NCBI GenBank assembly: GCA_003313425.1
Contig: NHZP01000001.1
Span: forward strand, 1,922,001 to 1,986,000
Source of the DNA: Pseudopyrenochaeta lycopersici
Taxonomy: Eukaryota > Ascomycota > Dothideomycetes > Pleosporales > Pseudopyrenochaetaceae
DNA: 64,000 nt
Direction of reading: 5' to 3'
The notes beneath the pieces were generated by a model that made no database searches, had not been told where the DNA came from, and worked only from the letters and a program-made list of their open reading frames with translations. The number at the start of each line of letters is the position of its first letter. Position 1 is the stretch's first letter. Position numbers and translations under genes: made by a program. Below, in pieces: positions 39,201-50,926 of this stretch.

Positions 39201-40205
39201 ACCACTGTTTGTGAGGAAAGGCATGCGCCGGCATCCGCATCTCAGCCAGGTGTAATGTCACTTCTGGGTAGACATTACCGGCCTTCTACGCCTATTTACT
39301 TTGTATCTGCGCCACAGCCAACTCTTGAGACTCCAAAGTCTTCACGCATGAATGATCGCTTCCCATTCATCGACACCGGTCGAAATTCGAGCGGCAATAG
39401 TGCAAAGTCTTCCCAGCAGTCAAAGTCACCTCCCGAAAGCATTGCATCATTGAAATCATTGCAGTCGTCAAAAGCAAGTCCCGGGCCAAAGCTATACTCC
39501 GATTTTTCCGCACCAACTATGAAACAGAATTTTCAGAGGGTACCCAACACAGCTTTAAAGAGGAGTGATGCGCATCATGGAAGGAAGGAAAATGTCACGC
39601 CCCCATCTTTGCGTGACAACAGCAAACCGAACATATCCTTGACCGTGCACACATGTCGGCCAAAGTCTCTACAGCCATTATCGTCTACTGCATTGAATTG
39701 CAACGCATCTAGTATGGGCCAGTATATGACTAATAATACTGAGTTAAAACACATTCAGCATAATTCAACCTCAGCGACAACACCTGTGCGCTGCCGTGTG
39801 CGAGCAACCCTACGCCCAATCTCTCCCGATTCGCTTAGTCGCCGCCCGAAGAGTGCCTTTGATCTATGTGAAACAACAGTACGACATCTGCCACAGGTAA
39901 CTGAAAGAGTTTCCGTCGCTGGAATGGATACACCTTCGCCATGTCCTCCCCCAGAACCGGGTCTTTCAGAGATGGAACCCGAAACTTCATTAGATTCACT
40001 ATCGCTCAATGAGGATCCACGTTCTAACACAGAGGAGAGAACAGTCAGCAATGTGCTGTCAGACGAGCGCAGTGGTAGTGCCACTCCAGGACAGCGTATG
40101 GCAGACCGTTTCTTGGACAAGCGAAAGAGCGTCCCTATGCTTGAAGGCGCAAGAATGCGAGGAGGCCTTAGGTTGGCCAGAGAGGATACACCCGCGTTCC
40201 TATGA
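36207..40205 (+). CDS. Large low-complexity hypothetical protein
   Basis: Two exons, 36207-38269 and 38321-40205. The 51-base intron has GTGAGT and TTGTAG, and the join reads AIYSVNNEFPG. The protein is 1,315 residues. It is rich in Ser, Pro, Thr and Arg, with no membrane segment or catalytic domain visible, so it is predicted mostly disordered. Short ordered-looking islands stand out: an N-terminal RRSKSTSTVHRRPPP followed by LDLAQQHALAAATTAF, a basic KKRQEKAKEKRRRA block near residue 300, and PSEAQIKQRVERANYRW just after the intron. Similar proteins are common in filamentous ascomycetes and usually lack an assigned function. The many SP/TP and RxxS sites suggest phospho-regulation, which is inference. 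The start could be the second Met, three codons on. Confidence 0.85.
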
Positions 40206-41254
40206 TATCTGAATATCTTCTGGTATACAGGTTCGGCGAGAAGGATCCTTGGGTGTTCGCGCTGGAACTTCACTATAATGATGGTAATGGACTCAATCAG
40301 TAAGATTACTCTTCGTAGCTCAAATGTTAAGCTACGGATAGCTTAACATTCTGGTATGAGGTCACACAAGGACATTCGTCTAGGACAGCTAAATAGTACG
40401 GCTTATGGTTTGTATCGTGCGATGTCAATGCATTAATGTAATCTTTATTTCTACAATACTCGCCCTATACGTTCATCTGCTCATCACTAGATTACGAGTA
40501 TTTCAAAATGTTCTGCTCACCCGAGTGCTGTTATCTTCATGGAAGACCCTTAGGCGTATATATTTCAACTACCGTTTCGCCGGTTACTCCATGCTCACGT
40601 TAGAACGAAGTATATGACTAGTTCTCGGGAGTTGTCGCTAACGCTTCTAAGACAATGTTATATTTTCGCCTTCACAATATCGCGTTTGCAATAGATAAAT
40701 AAGCGAGATGCCGGGGAGCTGCGATCCTAATTCTTGCTACAAGACAAGTCGAATTGGTGTCTTTCCGTCGACTGACACCTAAAGAACCCGTAACTTACCA
40801 TATGCATTTACGTTACCCATTCATAATTTCGCCGTAACTGATGGCCGATAAAATATTCGTAAGGCCGCAGCTTTGGCTGTACATATAACCACGGGTCCGT
40901 ATGTCAGCCTTGCCGGCACTTTGCTGCATGCCTGTAGACCAGTCTTATCTGCGCCACTTCCTCAAAAATCTATCCGTCAGCCATTGTCGAGCCTTCATGC
41001 CTTTCTTCGCTGCTGCTTTTCAATGCATGCCTTGACTAGTCAAGTTTTTGGAGAAAGAGCTAGAGCCCAGTTCTACATAAAGAAGTGGCTGGGGTACCAG
41101 TGGCTGGGAGTTAACTGTCAAATCAACGTTGTTATGCAAATGTTTTCTTCATTCTCAAAGACGAATAGTTCGAATCCAGACTCGAAGTCGAATAGTATGT
41201 TAGACGAAAGATACGAGCTTGGAAATCCACAATAACATGTCATAGCATAGAGAC
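40206..41254. other. Intergenic region with a perfect hairpin
   Basis: No convincing ORF. It contains the 3' flank of the 36207-40205 gene with a 12-bp perfect stem (40323-40350) and the promoter region of the small gene at 41255. Confidence 0.6.
40323..40350. other. Perfect 12-bp stem, 4-base loop hairpin
   Basis: AATGTTAAGCTA (40323-40334), loop CGGA, then TAGCTTAACATT (40339-40350). It lies 118 bases after the stop codon of the upstream gene, so it may fold in that transcript's 3' UTR. There is no T-tract, and eukaryotic termination does not need one, so it is not called a terminator. Confidence 0.75.
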
Positions 41255-41698
41255 ATGTCACACAAGCTGTCAGTTGTTGTCGAAGGCACGGGTGAAGACC
41301 CAAATCACCGTTCGCATTGGGCATTTGCCTTGCACCCAGGCGACTCTGCAATTGGCAATCTGCTCCAAGTCACCGTTCTTGATCTTAACAGACTCATCTA
41401 TGGATTTGATAAATGCAAAGGGGTTGAAATCCAATCTAAGCCCTCCGAAGGCTACTTTACTGTCGCAACATTGTCGCAAGACCAATGTGGTCGCGCGGAC
41501 CAGATCATTAGCCAAGAGCCGGCACCAAACAATGGAAAGGATAGGTGCCAGGATTGGGTTCAAAATTGCATCATTGCACTCGAAGTCGAAGGAATCGTTC
41601 CTCCGGGTACAAGTGAGTGGCTTGAAGGGTTAGTGGGGCAGACGGCGGCGACTGTGGCAAGTAGGACTGAGGGCCGCTGGGTGGAAAATGTTCTATAG
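41255..41698 (+). CDS. Small hypothetical protein with CQDWV motif
   Basis: Single-exon ORF of 147 residues starting at ATG 41255. The layout resembles a small fungal-specific family: an N-terminal strand (LSVVVEG), an SHWAFAL segment, a central variable part and a CQDWVQNCIIALE helix, followed by VPPGTSEWLEGLVG. This family is known only as hypothetical or DUF proteins, and I do not recall a firm function. No signal peptide or membrane helix. It sits alone between the disordered-protein gene and the HET gene. Codon use and motif conservation support a real gene. Confidence 0.7.
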   Translation: MSHKLSVVVEGTGEDPNHRSHWAFALHPGDSAIGNLLQVTVLDLNRLIYGFDKCKGVEIQSKPSEGYFTVATLSQDQCGRADQIISQEPAPNNGKDRCQDWVQNCIIALEVEGIVPPGTSEWLEGLVGQTAATVASRTEGRWVENVL

Positions 41699-42006
41699 GG
41701 TGGCTTTGGGTATTGCTGTTATCCATGTTTGCATTGTTTTGAGGCAGTAAATGAACCCAGAAACCAATGTAGAGCACAAGAGTGCGATGTAGTTCTTCCA
41801 GCACGTCAAGATACACAATGTGCCGGCTAATAGCAGAGCAAATCCGCTCCACGTGACGATATCAAAAGTGCCTGCCCAAGCCTAGAATGCGTTCTCTCAC
41901 GCTCAAATTGCATATGACCTTTGATCCGCCTAGCCATGTTTGATCTCGCATCACCCGTCGGATACGGAACGCTTAATTGCCAACTTAGAACGTTCTATCA
42001 CATGAA

Positions 42007-44111
42007 TCAATACAGCTGGATAGTCTCCCATGCCGGATCGTTTTGAGTGGCTTTCCCATGCATCCACTGATCTAAGAAGCAAAGTCCCACAAACGTCAGG
42101 CGATCCTCGCCCTCGATTTCTACCCTGCGAAGCACAGCAAGCGCACGACATCCCGCAAGAGCATACACTTCATCAGAACACTGCATATCGTGTGGTCCCA
42201 TGCCAGGTGTCCCCTTTGTAGTGATGAAGAATTGCGTCTTGTCAACATTGCGCTCCACGGCTCGGTAGTGAAAGTGCCCATGTTCTTTCCCACCCGACTT
42301 CTGATCGAATGTGAGATCGTGCGAATCCTTGGTTGTGTTCCATTTATTCCACCACTGTTTAATGGCTCTCAAGCGCTTCTCTTGGAGAACACCCCGTCGA
42401 GGCGCCATGTAGTGTATCCATACATCCGTGCCCATGAAGATCGTTCTCCAAAATGCATCATAATCCGCATCCGGTAACGCCGCACAATATATCTCGCGCC
42501 ATCCGTTGAGATAACTCCTGACCGTCTCACTTGCATCTCGGCCTGACAAAGCATTGGGGGGAACAGATCCACCGCATGCCGAAATTGACCCAATGTGTAA
42601 AGCTTTGACTGTGAGATGTAAGGTTCTAGTATCTTCCCAGTACCGCACTCCCTCATATTTGACTCCACGAGATGCGTTGTACAACTTCCATCGTCCAAAG
42701 TCTTTGTCCGCTGACATACTGGTATGAAGGTCAATCGTCCAGGTCGGAAGCTCTGCAATGCTGCTAGATTCTTGGCCTCTAGATCGTCCTATGTGTGTTA
42801 AATCCCTGGTCTCGCTGTAAACTAGTTTAGAACACTTCGAAAATATCTCCGCTGTCGTCCAAGTCTCTGCGCGACTTCTCTTGTCCGCCTCCTGCCAAGC
42901 AGGCGGTAGAAACCCAAAAATACCAAACCAATGATCTCGAATCTCAGTCGCTTTTCGTCCCTGGATTGCGTCGATAACCTCATCTAGCGGTAAAAAGCCC
43001 TCTTTGGAATTTTTCAAGGCTTTACGCTGAGTGTGCACTGTGCGCGCCTGTCCAAAGAAGTCCGTTTCTGAGCACTCTCGATAAGTGGTAAAGACAGGCG
43101 TTGTAAACCATTTGCAACAGCTGGACTCGACATGACTCATCATCTGGTCAACAGCATCTACTAGCGTAGATAATCTGAAAGATTGTGGAGGAGCGTGTAC
43201 GATTGGATCGACTTGCGGCAAGACGGCTTCCTGTAAAGCTGCGCATGTGGAACACAAGATAAGTGTCTGCTCCAAGTGCAATTGGTATACGGACACTTAC
43301 TCCATACGCGAACCCACCATGGTCTACTCAGCAACCACCGAATGCAGTCCAGAACTACTAACCACGAGCGATTAGTCTTGTAGATCTTACGGCCATCATG
43401 CTGGGTGGTAACGACGTATATGGGGTAAGTGTAGAGGTGTTCTTTGCTCCTTGCAATTCGATCTAATAATGCAAGCGTATGGGCAAGGATGTCGTTTTCG
43501 CAAGCTGCCGCAAACACTTGATTTTCTTCCTCACTCAGAGCTTTGAACCCCTTCTGGTTTAAGAAATACTTTAAGCGTTTGCTGCTGTAAAGTTCCACCA
43601 CCTCCCAATCCTCCGGAACCAAGATGGAGGCGGATTTGTAGCCGTCGTTGTAAATGTGATCTTTAGTGAAGGTCTTGGCGCAAAATGGGCCGAACCATAT
43701 ATGTGTCTCTTTTGCGTCTCGATAGATACGTGTCATGAGACCAATTTGATAGACTTTCTCCTCTTGATTAGACTGATCGATACAGATCGCATCTACCCAA
43801 AGATATCGATCAGCTGATTCCAGACGCAAGCAATGGAGAAAGTCATATAGGTTGGCAGTCGCGTAGAAGACCGAGCCGCCGACTTGGATCGGCCGAGAAT
43901 TGGAAGCATCTCCCCAAACGTAGGAGAGCGCTTCAAAGTATGGATCGTCGTCAAGTTGTGCGACTTGCAAATCGCATGTTATCGGAGTGTTCGCATGACC
44001 ACGATGCAAACGTAGGATTCGAATGCATCCATGATCGGTGCTAAGTGGGGTTTGAGCCCATGGTGATTGGATTTCCGAAGGACTCTTTCTAATGACGTTC
44101 TCACTTGCCAT
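42007..44111 (-). CDS. HET-domain (heterokaryon incompatibility) protein
   Basis: Two exons, 44111-43301 and 43238-42007. The 62-base intron (GTAAGT...GCGCAG) joins in frame to read RVWTLQEAVLP, giving 680 residues. The N-terminal HET domain shows the family blocks: FEALSYVWGD (near residue 65), RYLWVDAICIDQ with ...YQIGLMTRIYRDA, and WWVRVWTLQEA. The C-terminal ~380 residues are a variable region without a nameable domain. HET domains trigger a cell-death response when genetically different hyphae fuse, though most genomic HET genes have no proven role. No repeat domain or NACHT is attached. It lies 7 kb from the NLR gene on the same strand. Confidence 0.92.
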
Positions 44112-44743
44112 CTCTATAGAAAGTAATACAGGCTACAGCGTAAGCAGAACGCCGCTGAATCAACTTCTCTGGGAATAAGGCGACCTTACGTAAAAATTGT
44201 TGAAAGAGTTAAATCTGAAGCAATCATCTCATAGGGGATGGCGTTGACGTTATGAGTCCGTTAAGCCAGGTAGGCTGAGCCTGAGTAGGCTAAGGCGTTC
44301 AGGCTGCAGCCAAGGGCGCTTAAGCCTTGCGACTGGACAGTATTAAGTAAGCTTTGAATGCTGGTAAGGAAGTTAGTTCACGAATTTCCATATCTAAGTT
44401 TGACGAGAGCATATGGGATAAAATGAAAGCAACGACTGAGCGAACCACTAATGGCGGCTGTGCAATCCTAGTAGTGTCGCGTGCGGATAGGATGCCAAGA
44501 CGAACCCATATCGGAAGTTCCTTACGCTACGCAAATCGCTTCCAAATACAGCGAGATGCAAACGCCTCAGAAAAGTGAACAGCCCTCAGAAGGGAATACA
44601 GAATCCGTCATCCATCGTTGCTGAGATTCGTGGATTGTGCATGCCAAGGTCGAGAATGGCGCAAATCGGAACTCTATTCGCGCCGACTATCCGATCTCAC
44701 TATATATAATCGTAAGCACTCTAGGACCCATCTGGCATCGACC
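44112..44743. other. Divergent intergenic region
   Basis: Promoters of the HET gene (minus) and the SDR-like gene (plus). A TATATATAA element lies at 44701-44709, 35 bases before the SDR ATG. A patch of imperfect AGGCTGAGCCT-like repeats lies at 44264-44330. No gene seen. Confidence 0.55.
44701..44709 (+). promoter_or_regulatory. TATA-like element upstream of the SDR gene
   Basis: TATATATAA, 35 bases before the ATG at 44744. Its position is plausible for a core promoter with a very short leader, which is inferred rather than shown. Confidence 0.35.
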
Positions 44744-45634
44744 ATGAAGTTAATTATTACAGGAGCAACTGGCTTTGTTGCCACAGAAGTGTTGCGCCAA
44801 GCTCTCCTTCTACCCTCAATCACATCTGTTGTCGCCGTTGCGCGCAGCCCCGTCTCCCCTCCCAAAGATGTACCTGCAGCCAACGCATCAAAACTAAAGA
44901 GTGTCGTTGTTCCAGACTATGGAACATATCCCGAAGATGTAAAAGCGGAGTTCGCCGGCGCAGATGCTTGTATTTGGTATGTGATGAGGGTGGTGTAACT
45001 ACATACCTGAATATTGCTAACTGTACTAAATAGGACGGTCGCAATCACGCCCTTAAAAGCCCGCACATTGCCCAGCGAAACCGTACGCAGAGTCTGCCAG
45101 GAATGGACCGTGGCAGGGTTCAAAGCGCTGCTAGATGCCAATCCAAATCCGAAACAGCCACTTCGGTTCTTGTACATGAGTGGCGCCGCAGCAGCGGATC
45201 CAGCCCATCCGCACAGCAAAGACACCAAGATGTGGATGCCGCAACATATGGTTGAATACTCAAAGATGCGTGTAAGAGCCTTGATAATCCTTTATACCCA
45301 ACAGTCTCGAATACATGTGCTTAGCTAATAACGTTTCGAAATACAGGGCGAGACAGCAACCCAGATATTTAAGATTGCCGCAGAGAACCAACCCCGAATT
45401 GAAGTGTGCGTTGCTAAACCAGGGATTATCACAGGAAAGGGTGGTTTAATGTATAGATTATTTGGTATAGCGTTATGGTTGACGGGAGCAGTTGATGCTA
45501 TTGATGTGAGAGAGGTATCAGCTGCGATGCTTGATCGAGTGGTGAGTGGGTTTGAAGGTACAGACGGAATGCTCCTGAATGGGGAGATGGCAAAGCTGGG
45601 GAGGGAATTGTTGAGTAGCCAAGAGAAGGCATGA
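44744..45634 (+). CDS. NAD(P)-binding Rossmann-fold (atypical SDR) protein
   Basis: Three exons: 44744-44976, 45034-45271, 45347-45634 (introns GTATGT...AATAG and GTAAGA...TACAG), encoding 252 residues. The N-terminus MKLIITGATGF contains the GxTGF nucleotide-binding turn of atypical/extended SDRs and NmrA-like proteins. An ALDAN...FLYMSG strand, HMVEYSKMRGETAT (YxxxK-like) and VAKPGIITG follow, as in short NAD-dependent epimerase relatives. The upstream in-frame Met at 44618 is less likely because the motif-bearing Met is preceded by a TATA element and an ACC context. Cytosolic, substrate unknown. No neighbouring gene suggests a pathway. Confidence 0.88.
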
Positions 45635-46698
45635 AGGTTTGCGCTACACCTTAATTTCCATAAGCCCAATATTTATGAGATATCCACAAGGTCCTGGTAC
45701 TCCAAGCGCACGTGCTTGATGAGCTAGCCTCGAACTCAAGACACAGTTAGAATGATATGAGGTGAACATGTCTTGAAAACCATGCAGTATATCAGGTTCC
45801 AGACTCGCGTTCCTTCTAAGCAACGGTGTAATAAGTTAGTTATTTCTTATCGAGGATCTGGGAAGACCCCGCGGGGCCAAGATTGGGAATCCGAGCCAGA
45901 CAACAACCACCACGGTGTCGCCTGGCTCCATATTTATCCTTTGCTCGGAGAGTAAGACATCTCAAAGCCACTCGAATACCGAAGTCTAAGCCGGTCACAG
46001 CAGATGTTCAAGACCCACAAGAAATTGTGGAGTTGGTTGTCGTGCGACACGGCGGCTCGCGAGGTAAGATGACGTCAGGTGTGGAATTCTGCAGAAGGCG
46101 ATGATGAACAAGATCAAGAATTTTTGGCGCAACTTGGCACACGCGATCGGCGGTGCTTGTGGACGCCTTGATTAAGGCTTGAGGGGCCTTGGGAGTGAGA
46201 GCATGTCTTGGGATGATCTGAGATGTATTCAAGACTTTGTGATGGCCTGCAAGTTGTGGCTCTTGGAGACGTTGCTCGCTGAAGACGTTTGAGAGGTATG
46301 ACGTCGTTTTGAACCTTATGCGCCTCCTTGACAGGATCTGCGCGCACTCACAAACTCGGTCGGTATTTGGCTAGCGTTCGACCCACTATTACAATTGCAT
46401 TGGCCTCGTCCGAGAGGCTGCGGCGCGCATCACTCGACGTCTTCTTGCACGCACCAACGTAGCGCCAAAATCTGTCGGATTGAAAGACGTGAGATGACGT
46501 CTTGTTTTCTGGAGTGCAGTGTGATGTAGCCGGGTAGCATGCATCAATGCCATTCTCGCAGCTTTATAAGAAGCCTATTGTCCTCGTGGAGGTGACGTTC
46601 ATCTATAATCATCGGTCCCAGTACTTTTTTCGTGTTGTTTACGCAGGTCTGGACCATAATCTGTACCAGCCGATAGCGAAACTAAGCGGGTCGACACC
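45635..46698. other. Intergenic region; promoter of MFS gene
   Basis: No convincing ORF. The 650 bases before the MFS ATG hold four TGACGT sites, including a palindromic TGACGTCA, and a TTTATAAG box at 46563-46570. Confidence 0.6.
46070..46600 (+). promoter_or_regulatory. Cluster of four TGACGT (CRE-like) sites
   Basis: TGACGTCA at 46070-46077, TGACGTCG at 46299-46306, TGACGTCT at 46495-46502 and TGACGTTC at 46593-46600. All lie within 630 bases upstream of the MFS start at 46699. TGACGTCA is the consensus CRE bound by ATF/CREB-type bZIP factors; occupancy here is inference. Confidence 0.4.
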
Positions 46699-48589
46699 AT
46701 GGCTTCTGCAGCAGAAGTCAAGCCCAACATTCATGATCCGGAAACGGTCTTGCATAATGAGGCTGCTGACGCGGAAAAGAAAGACTCGATATCCTTAGAT
46801 GAGCCGCATCATGCCGAAGACCCCACGAGCCTCGCGACGAGCGACGAGGACAGAAAACACTTTGAGAAATACGGCACATACGACCGCTACGAAATTACTG
46901 AAGAAGACTGCTACGATGAGCTTGGTTTCTCCTTCTCAACATGGAAGAAGTGGATGATTCTCAGCATTGTCTTTCTTGTCCAAGTCAGCATGAACTTCAA
47001 CACCTCGCTCTACAGTAATGCCGTTTCCGGGATCTCCAAAGAGTTTGGCGTTAGTGCGCAGGCTGCCCGTGTTGGTGCTGCGGTCTTTTTAGTCACATAC
47101 GCGTTTGGATGTGAGCTGTGGGCGCCCTGGAGCGAGGAGCTCGGAAGATGGCCTATCCTTCAGCTTAGTTTGTTCTTTGTGAACATTTGGCAGATCCCTG
47201 TAGGCATTGCGCCTAACTTTGCGACCATTATCGTTTGCCGTGCGCTTGGTGGTCTTTCCACAGCCGGTGGCTCCGTTACACTAGCTATGGTTGCAGACAT
47301 GTGGGAAGCTAACGAGCAGCAATATGCTGTGGTAAGTGATTCTGCCCTCTTTCACTTGTCCAAATGGGTGCTAAGCATCTCCACAGGCTTTCATCGTTTT
47401 CTCCTCTGTTGGCGGTTCAGTGCTCGGCCCCATCGTTGGTGGCTTTGTTGAACAATTCTTGGCCTGGCGATGGAACATATGGATCCAGCTCATCTTCGGC
47501 GGAGCTGTCCAAATTTTGCATGCTGCTCTCGTTCCGGAGACCCGAACGACTGTGCTCATGGATCGAATCGCGAAGAAGCGACGCACTGAAGGTGACAAGA
47601 ATGGCAAGCCAGTCAACATTTGGGGACCTAACGAACTCAAGACATTCAGAGAGCGATTCAGTGCGCGAGAGATTGCCATCACCTGGGTGCGACCTTTCCG
47701 CATGTTCTTGACTGAACCAATCGTGCTCGTGCTATCCTTGCTCTCTGGATTCTCCGATGCTTTGATCTTCATGTTCCTTCAATCCTATGCGCTTGTATAC
47801 GAACAGTGGAACTTTGCAGTCTTTGCAATTGGCTTGGCTTTCATCCCGATTGGCATTGGATACGTCTTGGCCTGGCTGTCGTTCTTCCCTGCCATCAAGC
47901 GCAACGAGCGCCTCCGACGTGAGCGTCCGGGCGATGAACAGGCGAACTACGAGGCACGACTTTGGTGGCTGTTATTTACGGCGCCATGCTTACCTATCGG
48001 TCTCATTATCTTCGCGTGGACCTCGACTGGCCCACCAATTCACTGGATCGGCTCACTGATCGGATCTGCTATCATCGGTATTGCTAATTATGCAATCTAC
48101 ATGGCAACCATTGACTATATGATCTGTGCTTACGGCCCGTACTCCGCATCAGCGACGGGTGGTAATGGATGGGCGCGAGACTTCCTCGCTGGTGTGCTCA
48201 CACTGCCCGCTACGCCATTCTTTCAGAATATCGGCGGGGAGAACCACCTCGCGTACGCTTCAACGATCTTGTTCTGCATCTCTGTACTACTTGTCATTTC
48301 AGTGTATGTTATCTATTGGAAGGGACCTGAGCTGAGGAAGCGAAGCCCGTTTGCGCAGCAATTGCAGGGAGCGCGGGAGGAGACTGGGGGCCGAAGAGTT
48401 AGTAGCCTTCCTGGTCTGTACGGGTCGAGGGCAAACTCGCTCGCGCAACAGGGTGGATCCATGCCTGGCTCGAGGAGGGGAAGCGTTGTTCGAGGTATGC
48501 CGGGCAGGACGGGCGAGAATAGGTACCACCAAGGTGCGGAGGCAGTCAGAGCGAGGATGCAGCGTGGAAACAGTGCAGGAAGAGTTTGA
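46699..48589 (+). CDS. MFS transporter, DHA1-type (drug/polyamine-like)
   Basis: Two exons, 46699-47331 and 47387-48589, joined across GTAAGT...CCACAG to read QQYAVAFIVFSSVGG, giving 611 residues. A ~90-residue acidic cytosolic N-terminus (DPTSLATSDEDRKHF) precedes helix 1 (WMILSIVFLVQVSMNF). The family signature includes SEELGRWPIL after helix 2, VCRALGGLSTAGGS in helix 4 and GPIVGGFVEQFLAWRW in helix 5. The last helix ends near VYVIYWKGPEL, followed by an Arg/Ser/Gly-rich cytosolic tail of ~80 residues. This layout matches fungal DHA1 plasma-membrane exporters (TPO/FLR-like). Substrate is not evident. Four TGACGT sites lie upstream. Confidence 0.93.
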
Positions 48590-48985
48590 CACGCCTCGCT
48601 ACTACTGAATAGAGACACTGCGTAACAGTATACTAGAAGTTTTGCTTCACAATACCAAATAATGAACATACATCGAAAACAATCATTCCCTGCCTAGTAT
48701 CCGTAAATTCAAGCGTTCCGAGATTTGAAGTTGTTATATCCGGCTTAATTCCATCTCCTCCTGCGGATATCGAAGAGAATGAGGTTTAGCGCTTTCCCCG
48801 CGCCTCGGCCTGCACCACTGACATCCCCATCGCGACTCCGCAGCATCAAGGCGTGACAGTGGCTCCCGAGGTATCGCTATACCGTTCATGATGCAGTCTG
48901 AAATTGCAATGCTTCTTACGCGATATTCTACTCGAATGAATAGAGCAGTCCCGCAATCTGACTACCAGCCACCTTGAACAATACC
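48590..48985. other. Intergenic region, nothing specific seen
   Basis: A 395-base gap between the MFS stop and the ATG of the AtuA-like gene. No ORF, repeat or strong promoter element recognised. Confidence 0.5.
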
Positions 48986-50926
48986 ATGGCGGAAAGACGC
49001 GCCATCAGGATCGCTGGTGTGTACTTTCACAGTCCTATATGAATCAACAATGCAGTGGTTGAAGATACTAAACTATTTCGCAAGGATGTTCCGGCTCCAC
49101 AACCGACCGTCGCAATGCTATGACATTGCTCGCGTCGAATTACGAGAATGATCCAATCGACATAATGGTGGGCGACTGGATGAGCGAGGGCAATATGACA
49201 GGGAGAGCAAACGCCAAACATAATGGTACGGAGACTGTTGTATTGGCCCACCAATGTGTACTGAGGCAATCCAGGCCAGATCGACGCGTACGAACCCACC
49301 TTCCTCGAAGCCCTCGAGCCCGCGCTACCTTACATCGCCAAATATCGTATCAAAGTCGCGGTCAATGCAGGCGCGTCGGACACACAGAAACTACACCAAG
49401 TGGTCACGAAGATGGTCCAATCGAAGGGTCTGGATCTGAAAGTTGCGTGGATATCTGGGGACGAAGTGTTACCGCAGCTGCTCGAAGCGCAAAAGCGGGG
49501 CGAGTCGCCGTTTGAGAACATCTGCACGGGTGCAAAACTAGATGACTGGGATTTTGAGCCCATCTCTGCACAAGCGTATCTGGGAGGATTGGGAATCGCG
49601 AAGGCGTTTGAAAAGGGCGCGGATATCGTGGTTTGCGGACGAGTCAGCGACGCGAGCCCACTGATCGGAGCGACGTATTGGTGGCACCAGTGGCAGCGAT
49701 CTGACCTGGATAAGCTGGCGAATGCTTTTGTAGCAGGCCATCTGTCTGAGTGCTCGTCATACAGCACGGGTGGAAACTACACTGGCTTCAAAGACCTGGA
49801 GTGCTTGGGTTGGGCAAACATTGGCTATCCCATCGTGGAGATATCGCATTCTGGCGAGGTGGTTGTCACAAAGAATGAGGGCTCAGGGGGCGAAGTTTCG
49901 GTCAATACGCTTACATCGCAATTTCTGTATGAGATCCAAGGACCATGGTACTACAATTCAGATGTCACGGCAATTCTGGACGATATATCCTTTGAGCAGC
50001 TGTCAACCGACCGAGTCGCACTACGGGGCGTCAAAGGCGCGCTGCCACCTCCAACAACAAAAGTCGGAATCACAGCAAAACCGCTATACCAAGCAGAAAT
50101 GCACTGGTTCTTGACAGGTCTCGACATCCCCGCCAAAGCACGCATGATCGAGCAGCAAATCCGCGTACAGATGGCACCTCATATCAACAGCTTCACACAA
50201 CTTGCCTTCCAAACTATTGGAGCCTGCGCAGAGAATCCTACTAACCAAAATGCGGCAACGGTAGACTTCCGCGTCATTGCTCAAGCACGAAGGGCCGAAG
50301 ACCTTGCACCCGCGAAATTTGTCCGGCCATGTATCGATCCCATCATGTCCGCGTACCCTGGAGCGACACCGCATCTTGACCTACGACAAGCATTTCCTAA
50401 AGAAGTGTTTGAGTACTATGTCACACTGTTACCGCAGGCTGCAATCAAGCATCAAGTGCATCTGGGTTCGGGTGAGACAATTGACATATCACCACCTCCG
50501 GAGACGAAGACATATTCTAAACATCAACCTACACAAGATGTTACCTCAAACACTAAAGACGTCGGCAGTTTCGGTGCGACAGTTTGTGCACCCCTCGGTA
50601 TAATTGTCCATGCGCGCTCTGGCGATAAAGGCTCAGACTGCAATGTCGGCTTCTGGGTTCGGTATCAGGACGAATACACGTGGCTACAGAATCTCCTATC
50701 TGCAGACTTCATGAAGTATCTGCTAGCTGATGAATACAAGGGTGGAAGAATCGAGCGCTGCGAATTCGCAGGTTTGAAGGCCGTGCACTTTTTGCTAAAG
50801 GATCACTTGGACCGGGGTGTGAGCTGTACGACAAGTGTGGATTTCCTGGGTAAGAACTGTGCCGAGTATCTGAGGGCAAGGGTGGTGGATGTGCCGCTAA
50901 GGTTCATGGCAAGGGGGAGGATCTAG
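48986..50926 (+). CDS. AtuA-like (DUF1446, acyclic terpene utilisation) family protein
   Basis: Three exons: 48986-49016, 49085-49225, 49275-50926, giving 607 residues. The first exon is only ten codons (MAERRAIRIA), and splicing restores the conserved N-terminal GCSGS turn. Other family blocks are DIMVGDWMSEGNM, KVAVNAGASDTQKL, DIVVCGRVSDASPLIGA, YSTGGNYTGF and, in the C-terminal domain, IVHARSGDKGSDCNVGFWV. Bacterial AtuA acts in citronellol/geraniol catabolism. Fungal members are widespread and their substrate is not established, so the terpene role is by family name only. No CoA-carboxylase partner genes are nearby. Internal Met 49120 opens a long frame but would lose the conserved start. 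Confidence 0.9.

Noticed and set aside
44618..44743. Upstream in-frame Met for the SDR-like protein
   Set aside because: It would place 42 unconserved residues before the Rossmann GxTGF strand and run through the TATA element at 44701.
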